Source of the DNA: a virus
IMG/VR virus record: IMGVR_UViG_3300018063_000043
Span: 1 to 24,010 of that record
Direction: 5' to 3' (one strand)
Length of the DNA stretch: 24,010 bases
Shown one piece after another: positions 1-5,075 of the stretch. Under the pieces are notes generated by a model that was not told the origin of the DNA, did not search any database, and was given only the letters and a program-made list of their open reading frames with translations. Position 1 is the first letter of the stretch; the number at the start of each line of letters is the position of its first letter. Position numbers and translations under genes: made by a program.

Positions 1-641
1 CGCAGTTGCCGAGCTGCCCGTAGCAGGGACGCTGACTTGACCAGCTTGACTTCGATGGCAGGGTCGTAGTCGAACACCATCCGGAGAGGGAAGCGGTTCA
101 GCAGAGCCTCGTTAAGTTGCCGCGTACCCGTGTAGTCGGGGTTCATGTCAGCGACGACAAGTAGTTGCCCGGCCTCGATGACTTCACCACGGTTGTCGAC
201 GAGTGAGATCGAACGCCGCTTGTCCAAGAGTGAGAACAGTACAGTCGCGATCTTGGCGAGCATGAAGTTGATCTCGTTGACAAGCAACAGGCACGGGCGC
301 TTGTGACTCATCCTCATGAGTGCGGTGAGACCACCGTCCTGGAACTGCCAGACGCCTGCCTCGTTCTGCACCATGCGACCGAAGATCTGAGAAGGTTCTG
401 CGCCCGCGTTACTCTGGATGGCGTAGAACGGCATGTCGTGGAGTGCTGCGAACGCAAGACACGCTGACGTCTTACCAGGACCAGTCGGCCCTTCGATCAA
501 CACGTTCATGTTGTTGGCGAGTGCGTACTTGAATACGTCGAACTCACTGACACCCTTATCGATCTCACGAGAGATGTACTCGTCGTAGTACTTGCGAGGT
601 GGTATCAGGGTTTCAGGGGAGTTCAATCGACCAATAGCCAT
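1..641 (-). CDS. MoxR/CbbQ-like AAA+ ATPase, C-terminus beyond window
   Basis: The reading frame is open to the left edge, giving 213 residues of a longer protein. The start is ATG at 641, with AGGAG ten bases upstream. Visible motifs are Walker A GPTGPGKT (about residues 51-58), a Walker B strand CLLLVNEIN (117-125), sensor-1 VVADMNPDYTGT with N167, and LNEALLNRF (176-184), whose Arg is the likely finger. This order fits the MoxR/AAA_5 family, ATPases that remodel partner proteins, often with a VWA-domain partner. The usual Walker B Asp-Glu is Asn-Glu here. A partner could lie just beyond the left edge. The AAA call is firm; the phage role is unknown. Confidence 0.85.
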   Translation of the reverse strand, partial: MAIGRLNSPETLIPPRKYYDEYISREIDKGVSEFDVFKYALANNMNVLIEGPTGPGKTSACLAFAALHDMPFYAIQSNAGAEPSQIFGRMVQNEAGVWQFQDGGLTALMRMSHKRPCLLLVNEINFMLAKIATVLFSLLDKRRSISLVDNRGEVIEAGQLLVVADMNPDYTGTRQLNEALLNRFPLRMVFDYDPAIEVKLVKSASLLRAARQL

Positions 642-674
642 TATTTAGGAGCTCCTTTCTGTCTAAGGTAAAAG

Positions 675-750
675 GGTGCCTAGCTATCTGCGCCGTCACG
701 AGAGTTCAACGGGAACAGGGTTGTTGTTTTGGTTTTGATAACTAGGCACC
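675..750 (-). repeat. Long inverted repeat between tRNA-like gene and ATPase gene
   Basis: Bases 675-688 are complementary to 737-750 over 14 positions with a single non-Watson-Crick pair, which is a G-U wobble if the leftward strand is transcribed. The loop is 48 bases and rich in A and C as read leftward. The repeat begins two bases after the 3' end of the tRNA-like gene and ends about 33 bases before the ATPase start. A weak CTTTT follows on the leftward strand. It could be a processing stem or an attenuator. Nothing else is recognised in 642-752. Confidence 0.6.
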
Positions 751-752
751 AG

Positions 753-821
753 TGGAACCGGCGTGATTTGAACACGCATTGGGCAAATAAGTTGCCTGTC
801 CTGCCATTGGACGACGGTCCC
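753..821 (-). tRNA. tRNA-like gene with irregular anticodon arm
   Basis: Reading leftward, the acceptor GGGACCG pairs with CGGTTCC (one G-U) followed by discriminator A. The D-stem is GTCC/GGAC with a 7-base loop containing GG. The T-arm is GCGTG-TTCAAAT-CACGC. The anticodon arm is only 15 bases (GGCAACTTATTTGCC). It folds either as a 5-bp stem with a 5-base loop, or as a 4-bp stem with the 7-base loop ACTTATT, which lacks T33. The total is 69 bases with no encoded CCA. The anticodon cannot be assigned (TTA or TAT are the literal options). It may be a degenerate tRNA or a minimal form. Confidence 0.65.
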
Positions 822-824
822 GCA

Positions 825-854
825 CCCCTGTTGTCGGCCCATCAACAACAGGGG
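825..854 (-). repeat. Perfect 10-bp hairpin upstream of tRNA-like gene
   Basis: CCCCTGTTGT (825-834) is perfectly complementary to ACAACAGGGG (845-854) across a 10-base loop. It lies between the stop of the leftward gene at 893 and the 5' end of the tRNA-like gene at 821. No T-run follows on either strand, so it looks more like an RNA processing or insulating stem than an intrinsic terminator. Confidence 0.65.
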
Positions 855-892
855 CTCTCCTGTCGAGCCGCCCCTCAGCGACGACAGGAAGT

Positions 893-1225
893 CTATCCTT
901 TGAAAACTCTCGTCAGGTACTCGGCTCGAAGTGTCTGCCTTCCGTTCCCGTCGACATGCGTACGATCCTTGCCCGTACGAGCAAGATAGCCCTTGACGTA
1001 GCCGTAGCTGGACGACAGGATCTCGCCTGTCTTCGACCACCAGGCACGGCGCTCGGTCTCGCAGCGATCGCATTCGTGGATGACGTAATACGCCTGCGAA
1101 AACTTGTCCCACGTCGCGGTGCGAGGCGTCCAGCGGTGACCCATGGTCCGACATTCCAGGAAGTTACGAGCGAGTCCGCTAACCCAGTCAGTAAACTCTG
1201 GGATCTCTACAGTTTCAGTGGCCAT
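893..1225 (-). CDS. Small putative zinc-binding phage protein (C/H/C/C)
   Basis: This is a 110-residue protein. I chose ATG at 1225 because GGAAGAGG lies just upstream; an ATG at 1249 in the same frame has no ribosome binding site. Visible features are C25 and H30 in LECRTMGHRW and C52-x2-C55 in ECDRCETERR, a likely zinc site, followed by TGEILSSSYGYVKGYL. From memory, short proteins of this shape (C..GH.W, then C.RC, then TG.....Y.YP.GY) are common in actinobacteriophages, mostly unannotated. The function is unknown; nucleic acid binding is a guess. It sits in the tRNA region between two tRNA genes. Confidence 0.8.
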   Translation of the reverse strand: MATETVEIPEFTDWVSGLARNFLECRTMGHRWTPRTATWDKFSQAYYVIHECDRCETERRAWWSKTGEILSSSYGYVKGYLARTGKDRTHVDGNGRQTLRAEYLTRVFKG

Positions 1226-1288
1226 TTCCTCTTCCAAAATAGCTGGCATTTTGTCTAGGATTCCTATCTGTCTACTTGGATATTACCG

Positions 1289-1361
1289 TAGCCCGACTGG
1301 GACTCGAACCCAGACTGAAAGTGGTTTAAGCACTTTTCCTCTGCCGTTGGGATACCGGGCC
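1289..1361 (-). tRNA. tRNA-Leu(TAA), short variable loop
   Basis: Read leftward, the acceptor GGCCCGG pairs with TCGGGCT (terminal G-U pairs), discriminator A. The anticodon stem is AAGTG/CACTT with loop CTTAAAC, giving anticodon TAA, which reads UUA/UUG leucine codons. The T-arm is CTGGG-TTCGAGT-CCCAG. The length is 73 bases with no encoded CCA. The variable region is only about five bases, whereas bacterial leucine tRNAs normally carry a long variable arm. The amino acid identity is therefore read from the anticodon only. Confidence 0.88.
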
Positions 1362-1383
1362 AATTCACCACCGACATTTAAGT

Positions 1384-1416
1384 CCCCCTGGTGGATGTCC
1401 ACTTACCACCAGGGGG
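1384..1416 (-). repeat. Perfect 11-bp hairpin upstream of tRNA-Leu
   Basis: CCCCCTGGTGG (1384-1394) is perfectly complementary to CCACCAGGGGG (1406-1416) across an 11-base loop. It stands 23 bases upstream of the tRNA-Leu 5' end on the leftward strand and has no T-run on either side. It resembles the hairpin at 825-854 in size, position relative to a tRNA and lack of a terminator tail. Confidence 0.65.
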
Positions 1417-1487
1417 CACACCGTAGTGCTATTCAGTTGTCAGGTCATTCAACATCTTGTAGCTTTATTCAGCAGTCCGTACAACCT

Positions 1488-1547
1488 CTAACGTAACAGG
1501 CGGTCTCTGCGGCAAACAGAGTTACAGCTTTTCGCTGTGTAGCCCAC
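1488..1547 (-). CDS. Possible 19-residue micropeptide
   Basis: A GTG at 1547 follows a strong ribosome binding site (GGAGGTG, about eight bases away) and opens a 20-codon frame ending in TAG. The product is MGYTAKSCNSVCRRDRLLR if GTG is read as Met: basic, with two Cys. The same DNA holds two small tandem hairpins (ACAGC/GCTGT and CTCTG/CAGAG), so this stretch could instead be structured RNA. The only strong argument for translation is the ribosome binding site. Nothing else is seen in 1417-1577. Confidence 0.25.
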   Translation of the reverse strand: MGYTAKSCNSVCRRDRLLR

Positions 1548-1577
1548 GGGTTTCACCTCCAATCCATTGATCAGTCG

Positions 1578-1650
1578 TCCTCCCGGAGGGATTTGAACCC
1601 CCGACCTAGTGGGTAGAAACCACTTGTTCTTTCCGCTGAACTACGGGAGG
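1578..1650 (-). tRNA. tRNA-Arg(TCT)
   Basis: Read leftward, the acceptor CCTCCCG pairs fully with CGGGAGG, discriminator A. The D-stem is GTTC/GAAC. The anticodon stem AGTGG/CCACT carries loop TTTCTAC, anticodon TCT, which reads AGA arginine codons. The T-arm is GGGGG-TTCAAAT-CCCTC. The length is 73 bases with no encoded CCA. Bases 8-10 of the tRNA (TAG) also serve as the stop codon of the upstream small gene. Confidence 0.92.
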
Positions 1651-1823
1651 TTAGGTAGCTTTGTAAATGTAATTAGAAATCTTGTCCCTTGGAGGATTTC
1701 GTCTTCCGACACAATACTCAAACCATGGTCGGTATAAAGCTGCCATTCTTTACTGCGAATGTTGTACTTGACCTCGGTTACAATATCAACCATAGAGAAA
1801 TCAAACAACTCATTATCTGTCAT
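1641..1823 (-). CDS. Small hypothetical acidic protein overlapping tRNA-Arg
   Basis: This is a 60-residue protein starting at ATG 1823, four bases after GGAGG. The frame runs further upstream but without a better site. The sequence is mostly acidic with aromatic residues (MTDNELFDFSMVDIV, then KEWQLYTDHGLSIVS). I recognise no domain. The end is unusual: the last two codons and the TAG stop lie inside the 5' end of tRNA-Arg, overlapping by ten bases on the same strand. The gene is therefore presumably co-transcribed with the tRNAs, and processing of the tRNA would remove its stop codon. Confidence 0.6.
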   Translation of the reverse strand: MTDNELFDFSMVDIVTEVKYNIRSKEWQLYTDHGLSIVSEDEILQGTRFLITFTKLPNLP

Positions 1824-1910
1824 ATGTCCTCCATGTTTAATGTCTGTCGCGGTATCCCTCAATACCCACAGACTCTACACAGGAGCGACGTCATCCTAAT
1901 GCGCAGCTCG

Positions 1911-1986
1911 TGCTCCCGGAAGGATTTGAACCTTCGCATCTCCCGCTTATAAGACGGGCGCCGTTACCAGACTTGGCTACGGGAGC
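1911..1986 (-). tRNA. tRNA-Ile(TAT)
   Basis: Read leftward, the acceptor GCTCCCG pairs fully with CGGGAGC, discriminator A. The anticodon stem CCCGT/GCGGG (closing T-G pair) carries loop CTTATAA, anticodon TAT, which reads AUA isoleucine codons. The T-arm is GAAGG-TTCAAAT-CCTTC. The length is 76 bases with no encoded CCA. Bacterial hosts usually read AUA with a lysidine-modified CAT tRNA, so a direct TAT tRNA is a typical phage supplement. Confidence 0.92.
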
Positions 1987-1990
1987 AATC

Positions 1991-2069
1991 GATCGACTAG
2001 GTGTTCACTCCGGGGAGAATGTCCAAACCCGGTCCGGAGTTCTCCTCCGACTCCTAGTCCTAGTCGATC
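1991..2069 (-). repeat. Nested inverted repeats upstream of tRNA-Ile
   Basis: GATCGACTAGG (1991-2001) is perfectly complementary to CCTAGTCGATC (2059-2069). Inside it, ACTCCGG (2007-2013) pairs with CCGGAGT (2034-2040), and GGAGAA can alternatively pair with TTCTCC. The whole element folds as one long branched stem whose base lies five bases from the tRNA-Ile 5' end. It contains no T-run. Its role is unknown; tRNA processing or protection are guesses. Confidence 0.6.
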
Positions 2070-2105
2070 TGCTTAAGTGTGCGTTGTTTCCTTTGGTCTT
2101 ATGCC

Positions 2106-2191
2106 TGTCTAGATTCCTGTTGACGTCCAGTAACCAACAGGGAAACAGACACCCAACGGAGGTAGACGCACCCCTACCCGATTATGGGGTG
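2106..2191 (-). repeat. Two further hairpins in the 1987-2191 gap
   Basis: TTCCTGTTG (2114-2122) pairs with CAACAGGGAA (2135-2144, one bulged G), extended by TGTCT/AGACA (2106-2110 with 2147-2151). A second stem, CACCCC/GGGGTG (2169-2174 with 2186-2191), begins directly after the stop codon of the small gene at 2192. Neither is followed by a T-run. No protein gene is seen between 1987 and 2191. Confidence 0.5.
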
Positions 2192-2308
2192 TTACTTACT
2201 TGCTTTGTTCTTCCTCTTCTTTGGCTTCAGCTTCTCTTGGGGTCTTTGCTTCATCAGCCATTGTATCGACTGTCGACGTTGTTCGTCCGTCAGTGGGCTC
2301 ATAGCCAT
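2192..2308 (-). CDS. Small basic hypothetical protein
   Basis: This is a 38-residue protein starting at ATG 2308 with GAGG five bases upstream; a second in-frame ATG is two codons later. The N-terminal half, MAMSPLTDEQRRQSIQWLMK, looks helical. The C-terminal half is Lys/Arg rich (EKLKPKKRKNKASK), suggesting nucleic acid contact, but no family is recognised. It lies 21 bases downstream of the HTH-like gene and probably shares its transcript. Another frame in the same DNA encodes a 21-residue acidic peptide with no ribosome binding site, which I rejected. Confidence 0.5.
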   Translation of the reverse strand: MAMSPLTDEQRRQSIQWLMKQRPQEKLKPKKRKNKASK

Positions 2309-2329
2309 CTCTACCTCAGGAATAGAATA

Positions 2330-2548
2330 TCAATCGTCGTCTTCACTACGTTGTTCTTCAAGTTTTTTGGCTATCTCCTCCTGCACTATAGCGTACTCAG
2401 TGATGGTACGCAGCCAGCGATAAAAAACTTGCTTATGTACGGTGATCATTCTTTCAGAGATCTTGTTGATGGGTGGATCACCGAACTCACGGACCTTGTA
2501 AGCAGGGTAGACATCTTCCGCGAGTTCAACATAAATCCTGATCGCCAA
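2330..2548 (-). CDS. Putative helix-turn-helix protein
   Basis: This is a 72-residue protein. The frame stays open upstream straight through tRNA-Lys, so the true start must lie after that tRNA. I chose TTG at 2548, preceded by AGAGGAAA about ten bases upstream. Residues 27-48 (INKISERMITVHKQVFYRWL) match the pattern of an HTH with a YRWL recognition helix, preceded by a possible GDPP turn. The C-terminus is a charged helix ending EEQRSEDDD. It could be a small regulator made from the tRNA transcript. The HTH call rests on pattern alone, and the start is uncertain. Confidence 0.55.
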   Translation of the reverse strand: MAIRIYVELAEDVYPAYKVREFGDPPINKISERMITVHKQVFYRWLRTITEYAIVQEEIAKKLEEQRSEDDD

Positions 2549-2578
2549 CTCTTGGTTTCCTCTCTTGAGTAGGTCAAG

Positions 2579-2653
2579 TGCTCCGGGGGAGAATCGAACT
2601 CCCGAAATCTGCGCATTAAAAGTGCGCTGCCTTGTCCAATTGGCTACCGGAGC
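2579..2653 (-). tRNA. tRNA-Lys(TTT)
   Basis: Read leftward, the acceptor GCTCCGG pairs fully with CCGGAGC, discriminator A. The anticodon stem GCGCA/TGCGC carries loop CTTTTAA, anticodon TTT, which reads AAA lysine codons. The T-arm is GGGAG-TTCGATT-CTCCC. The length is 75 bases with no encoded CCA. It is the first tRNA of the leftward array and lies just downstream of the structured non-coding stretch. Confidence 0.93.
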
Positions 2654-2689
2654 GATCATCAGTTTCGGTGAGGAACCCCTAGCATACGT

Positions 2690-3135
2690 CTGCTCTGGTG
2701 TCTGCCAGGTAGTGCTACGGGATCTTGGTACCGTCGTCCCCACGGCCCCACCGCTTCACGTCACTGTGCAGTTCTCAGTGTGCGTGTGCTGATCTAGGAC
2801 TTACGATCACAGCCTCCCGACTGTGCTGGCCTACCGCGTCTTGATGATGGTGGTTGGTCCGGCCCCAGGGGTGGTGACTGTCGGGGGACGTAGCCACGCT
2901 CGCCGGGGCCGGACTGAAACCCAAGGTACAGACGACCTGTGGAGAGGTCAAGCCAAGTCGTCCAACATCCTGTATCTACGGGTATGTCTGATCCTCTGAG
3001 GTAGGGCTTTCGATCTTGGTCTGGGGGCGCTACACTTGCCAAGCCTCGCAGCCATGCGCCCTCGGCAGGATGCTGGTTAGGCAGGGGAGCTGATCTTCCG
3101 GGATGTTGCGTCAGCTCCCCTTCAACATCAAGATC
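2690..3135 (-). ncRNA. Candidate large structured non-coding RNA upstream of tRNA array
   Basis: The 666-base gap 2654-3319 has no convincing protein gene but many long complementary segments. They are CACG.CACTG/CAGTG..CGTG (2757-2786), a perfect 10-bp stem 2857-2866 with 2905-2914, nested stems GACGAC/GTCGTC (2931-2936 with 2957-2962) and TACAG/CTGTA (2927-2931 with 2970-2974, sharing base 2931), a crossing pair CTTGG/CCAAG (3015-3019, 3039-3043) with GGGCGC/GCGCCC (3025-3030, 3056-3061), and a pseudoknot at 3084-3129. Loop geometry of that pseudoknot favours the leftward strand, the strand of the adjacent tRNAs. Large ornate RNAs such as GOLLD and ROOL occur in phages near tRNAs; I see no sequence match I could name. 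The boundaries are approximate. Confidence 0.5.
3084..3129 (-). other. H-type pseudoknot within candidate RNA
   Basis: GGGGAGCTGA (3084-3093) pairs perfectly with TCAGCTCCCC (3111-3120). GATGTTG (3102-3108), inside its loop, pairs perfectly with CAACATC (3123-3129) just outside. Read leftward, the order is a 7-bp stem and a 10-bp stem with connecting loops of 2, 2 and 8 bases, the classic H-type arrangement. Read rightward, a 2-base loop would have to span the shallow groove of the 10-bp stem, which is not feasible. Confidence 0.6.
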
Positions 3136-3181
3136 ATGACTACTCGACAACGCTTGTCCGCAGAAGTTCCCAAGATTGGGG

Positions 3182-3209
3182 TTGCATTATGGCCGAGTGG
3201 TTATATACA
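3182..3209 (+). promoter_or_regulatory. Putative sigma70-like promoter for the helicase operon
   Basis: TTGCAT (3182-3187) and TATACA (3204-3209) are separated by 16 bases, an acceptable -35/-10 pair facing the helicase gene. The -10 overlaps a small dyad TACA-TTG-TGTA, a possible operator. Transcription would leave a leader of roughly 100 bases containing a perfect 7-bp hairpin, AACCTGC/GCAGGTT (3263-3269 with 3288-3294). The assignment rests on consensus resemblance only. Confidence 0.4.
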
Positions 3210-3319
3210 TTGTGTACAGCACCCCACAACAGAAGTCTGGCGCTAGAGATTCGCACAGAACGAACCTGCTGGCCTGAATCTCCTACGGCAGGTTGGCCTA
3301 GGCTTCTGGTGGGCACAGA

Positions 3320-4600
3320 GTGAGCAACATCAACCCCGAACGGGCTCTCATCAGTGCCGTACTCCGCACACAGAAACACCAGCCTCTCCTAGAAGAGATG
3401 ATCTCCCCGGACTACTTCGACGGGTACGTAGACGAGGCTGAGTGGTTGTTCCGCTACATCGACAGACGCAAACGAGCACCTAGTCGCGCACTGTTCAAGG
3501 CAGAGTTCCCTGATTTTCGTCTGCTAGCCGTTGACGACGTCGAACACTACTGTGCCGAAGTACGTAAGCGTCACAGCGCTGTTCTTCTCACCGAGACTCT
3601 GTCGAACGCCGCTGAGATGATCCACGACGGTGAGGTAGAGAAGGCTCTCGACATCATCCAGCGAGGAACAGTCAAAACGTACTCAACTATACGTTTACAT
3701 CACGACACAGACATAATTGACAACTGGCAACCCCTGTACCAGGATGTCCAAGAGCGCAAAGAAAAGTATGATACCGATGGGTTTGCCGGAATCCCTACCG
3801 GATTCGAGTCAGTCGACGAACGGACCGGGGGATTGCAGGGTGGCCAGCTAGGTGTCCTCGCCGCAAGACTAGGAGAGGGTAAATCGTGGTCGCTCATGCG
3901 AATGGCCGTAACCGCACTCATGTGCGGAAAGGTAGTCCAGTTCAACGCATTAGAAATGCACCGACAGGAAGTCTCCAAGAGAGTTCATGCTTTCCTCTCT
4001 TCCTCGATAGGGCGGAACATATTCAGCAACACCAACCTTGCCCAAGGCAAGGAAATAGACCTTGTGGAGTACAACAAGTTCCTACGGACACTGAGGAAGG
4101 AACTCAATTCATCTGGACGACTACATGTGGCCGACAGTTCTCATGGCCAGATATCTACGATGGACATCGAGAGTCAGATAACAAGAAATCAGCCTGACAT
4201 AGTTTTTATCGACTACATCACTCTCATGAAGATGAGAGGTGAGGGTGACTGGTCGTCCATCGCCCGTCTCACCAACGAGCTCAAGCAGCTAGCGTCCCAG
4301 TACCACGTACCGATCATGGTTGCAGCACAGCTCAATCGCAACGCGGCCGGGGGCCAAGAGCCTGCTGGCCCAGAGGATCTGGCCAGATCGGACTCAATTG
4401 GCCAGGATGCTGATATAGTGCTGAGCCAACGTCTTATGTCTAGCCGTGCCCTGAAATGTAAGTGTGTGAAAAACAGGCACGGGGTAGGGAACTTCACATA
4501 CTATTGCGTATTTGACCCGAGTCACGGAGTTCTTCAGGAGATCAATAGGGATACGTTTGACGATATACGTAGCGAAGATCAAGTAAACAATACCAAGTGA
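3320..4600 (+). CDS. dnaB: Replicative DNA helicase, DnaB family
   Basis: This is a 426-residue protein with GTG start at 3320 and GGTGG upstream. The N-terminal domain (about 1-110) matches the helical DnaB primase-interaction domain, beginning NPERALISAVL. The RecA-like domain has GIPTGFESVDERTGGLQGGQ (158-177), Walker A ARLGEGKS (182-189), ALEMHRQE (210-217), Walker B DIVFIDYI (293-300) and the sensor AAQLNRN with Q337. DnaB-type hexamers unwind DNA at the phage fork. The protein is slightly shorter than host DnaB, typical of phage versions. It heads the rightward operon with a primase two genes downstream, consistent with a self-encoded replisome. Confidence 0.93.
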   Translation: MSNINPERALISAVLRTQKHQPLLEEMISPDYFDGYVDEAEWLFRYIDRRKRAPSRALFKAEFPDFRLLAVDDVEHYCAEVRKRHSAVLLTETLSNAAEMIHDGEVEKALDIIQRGTVKTYSTIRLHHDTDIIDNWQPLYQDVQERKEKYDTDGFAGIPTGFESVDERTGGLQGGQLGVLAARLGEGKSWSLMRMAVTALMCGKVVQFNALEMHRQEVSKRVHAFLSSSIGRNIFSNTNLAQGKEIDLVEYNKFLRTLRKELNSSGRLHVADSSHGQISTMDIESQITRNQPDIVFIDYITLMKMRGEGDWSSIARLTNELKQLASQYHVPIMVAAQLNRNAAGGQEPAGPEDLARSDSIGQDADIVLSQRLMSSRALKCKCVKNRHGVGNFTYYCVFDPSHGVLQEINRDTFDDIRSEDQVNNTK

Positions 4601-4607
4601 GGTAGAC

Positions 4608-5075
4608 ATGACAATCTTAGGTGTGGTCGGTAGTACCGAGTTAACAGAAGACGAGCGGCAAGTAGTAATAGACTATGTGTCTGAGTTCCTCGACAATAAT
4701 AAAGAAGTTACCGAGATCCTGCACTTGCACTCCACAGGTGTCGAGGAGACCGTGGTAAATATTGCGAGCGAACGAGGTCTGCCCAACGAGTCCATCCCGA
4801 TCTACCACTACACATGGAATGGTGGCCAAAGCACGGGTGTGTTAGAAGGCGGATTCAAGGACGCAAATATAAAATTAATCGACCGCTGCGACAGACTTCT
4901 GGTCATGACCACGGCACGAGATAAATCAGGTGGTCCGTTGTGGGCTGCTAAGAGAGCAAGGAAGTTACAGAAGCCAGTTATACAGAAAACCTTTGTCTAT
5001 ACTCCTCCACGACCTCCGGTAGAAGTGATTGACAGTGCTCAAGTACCAGCGGTTGGCAAAGGAAGTGCTAAGTGA
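4608..5075 (+). CDS. SLOG/DUF2493-like Rossmann-fold protein
   Basis: This is a 155-residue protein, ATG at 4608 with GAGG six bases upstream, seven bases after the helicase stop. The N-terminus MTILGVVGSTELTEDE is a glycine-rich Rossmann start. HSTGVEETVVNIASERGL (40-57), Y.W (67-69) and ANIKLIDRCDRLLVM (86-100) follow the layout of SLOG-superfamily proteins (YspA/DUF2493, DprA/LOG-like), which bind nucleotide-like ligands. The C-terminus is proline rich. SLOG proteins are frequent in phage replication regions with unproven roles; nucleotide metabolism or sensing is plausible. The superfamily is likely, the function open. Its 3' end overlaps the primase start by about 47 bases. Confidence 0.6.
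   Translation: MTILGVVGSTELTEDERQVVIDYVSEFLDNNKEVTEILHLHSTGVEETVVNIASERGLPNESIPIYHYTWNGGQSTGVLEGGFKDANIKLIDRCDRLLVMTTARDKSGGPLWAAKRARKLQKPVIQKTFVYTPPRPPVEVIDSAQVPAVGKGSAK

Noticed and set aside
753-821. UAA suppressor tRNA as evidence of stop codon recoding
   Set aside because: Genes in the window end normally at TAA (for example 5895 and 6174), with neighbours starting immediately after, and the loop lacks T33, so recoding is not supported.
675-2191. CRISPR-like array
   Set aside because: The hairpins differ in sequence from each other and are not regularly spaced, so they are not direct repeats with spacers.
2549-2743. Upstream part of the frame of the HTH-like gene
   Set aside because: It runs straight through tRNA-Lys; only the part after the tRNA is kept as a gene.
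2690-3135. tmRNA as the identity of the structured gap
   Set aside because: I see no tRNA-Ala-like ends with a T-arm and no tag reading frame; the 5' part does not resemble known tmRNA.
2794-3150. 118-residue leftward open frame in the structured gap
   Set aside because: It needs a TTG start with no ribosome binding site, the product is proline/glycine rich without family resemblance, and the frame lies across the stems described as RNA.
3187-3260. Possible sixth tRNA (GGCCGAGTGGT resembles a D-arm) on the rightward strand
   Set aside because: No matching acceptor, anticodon arm or T-arm could be found around it.
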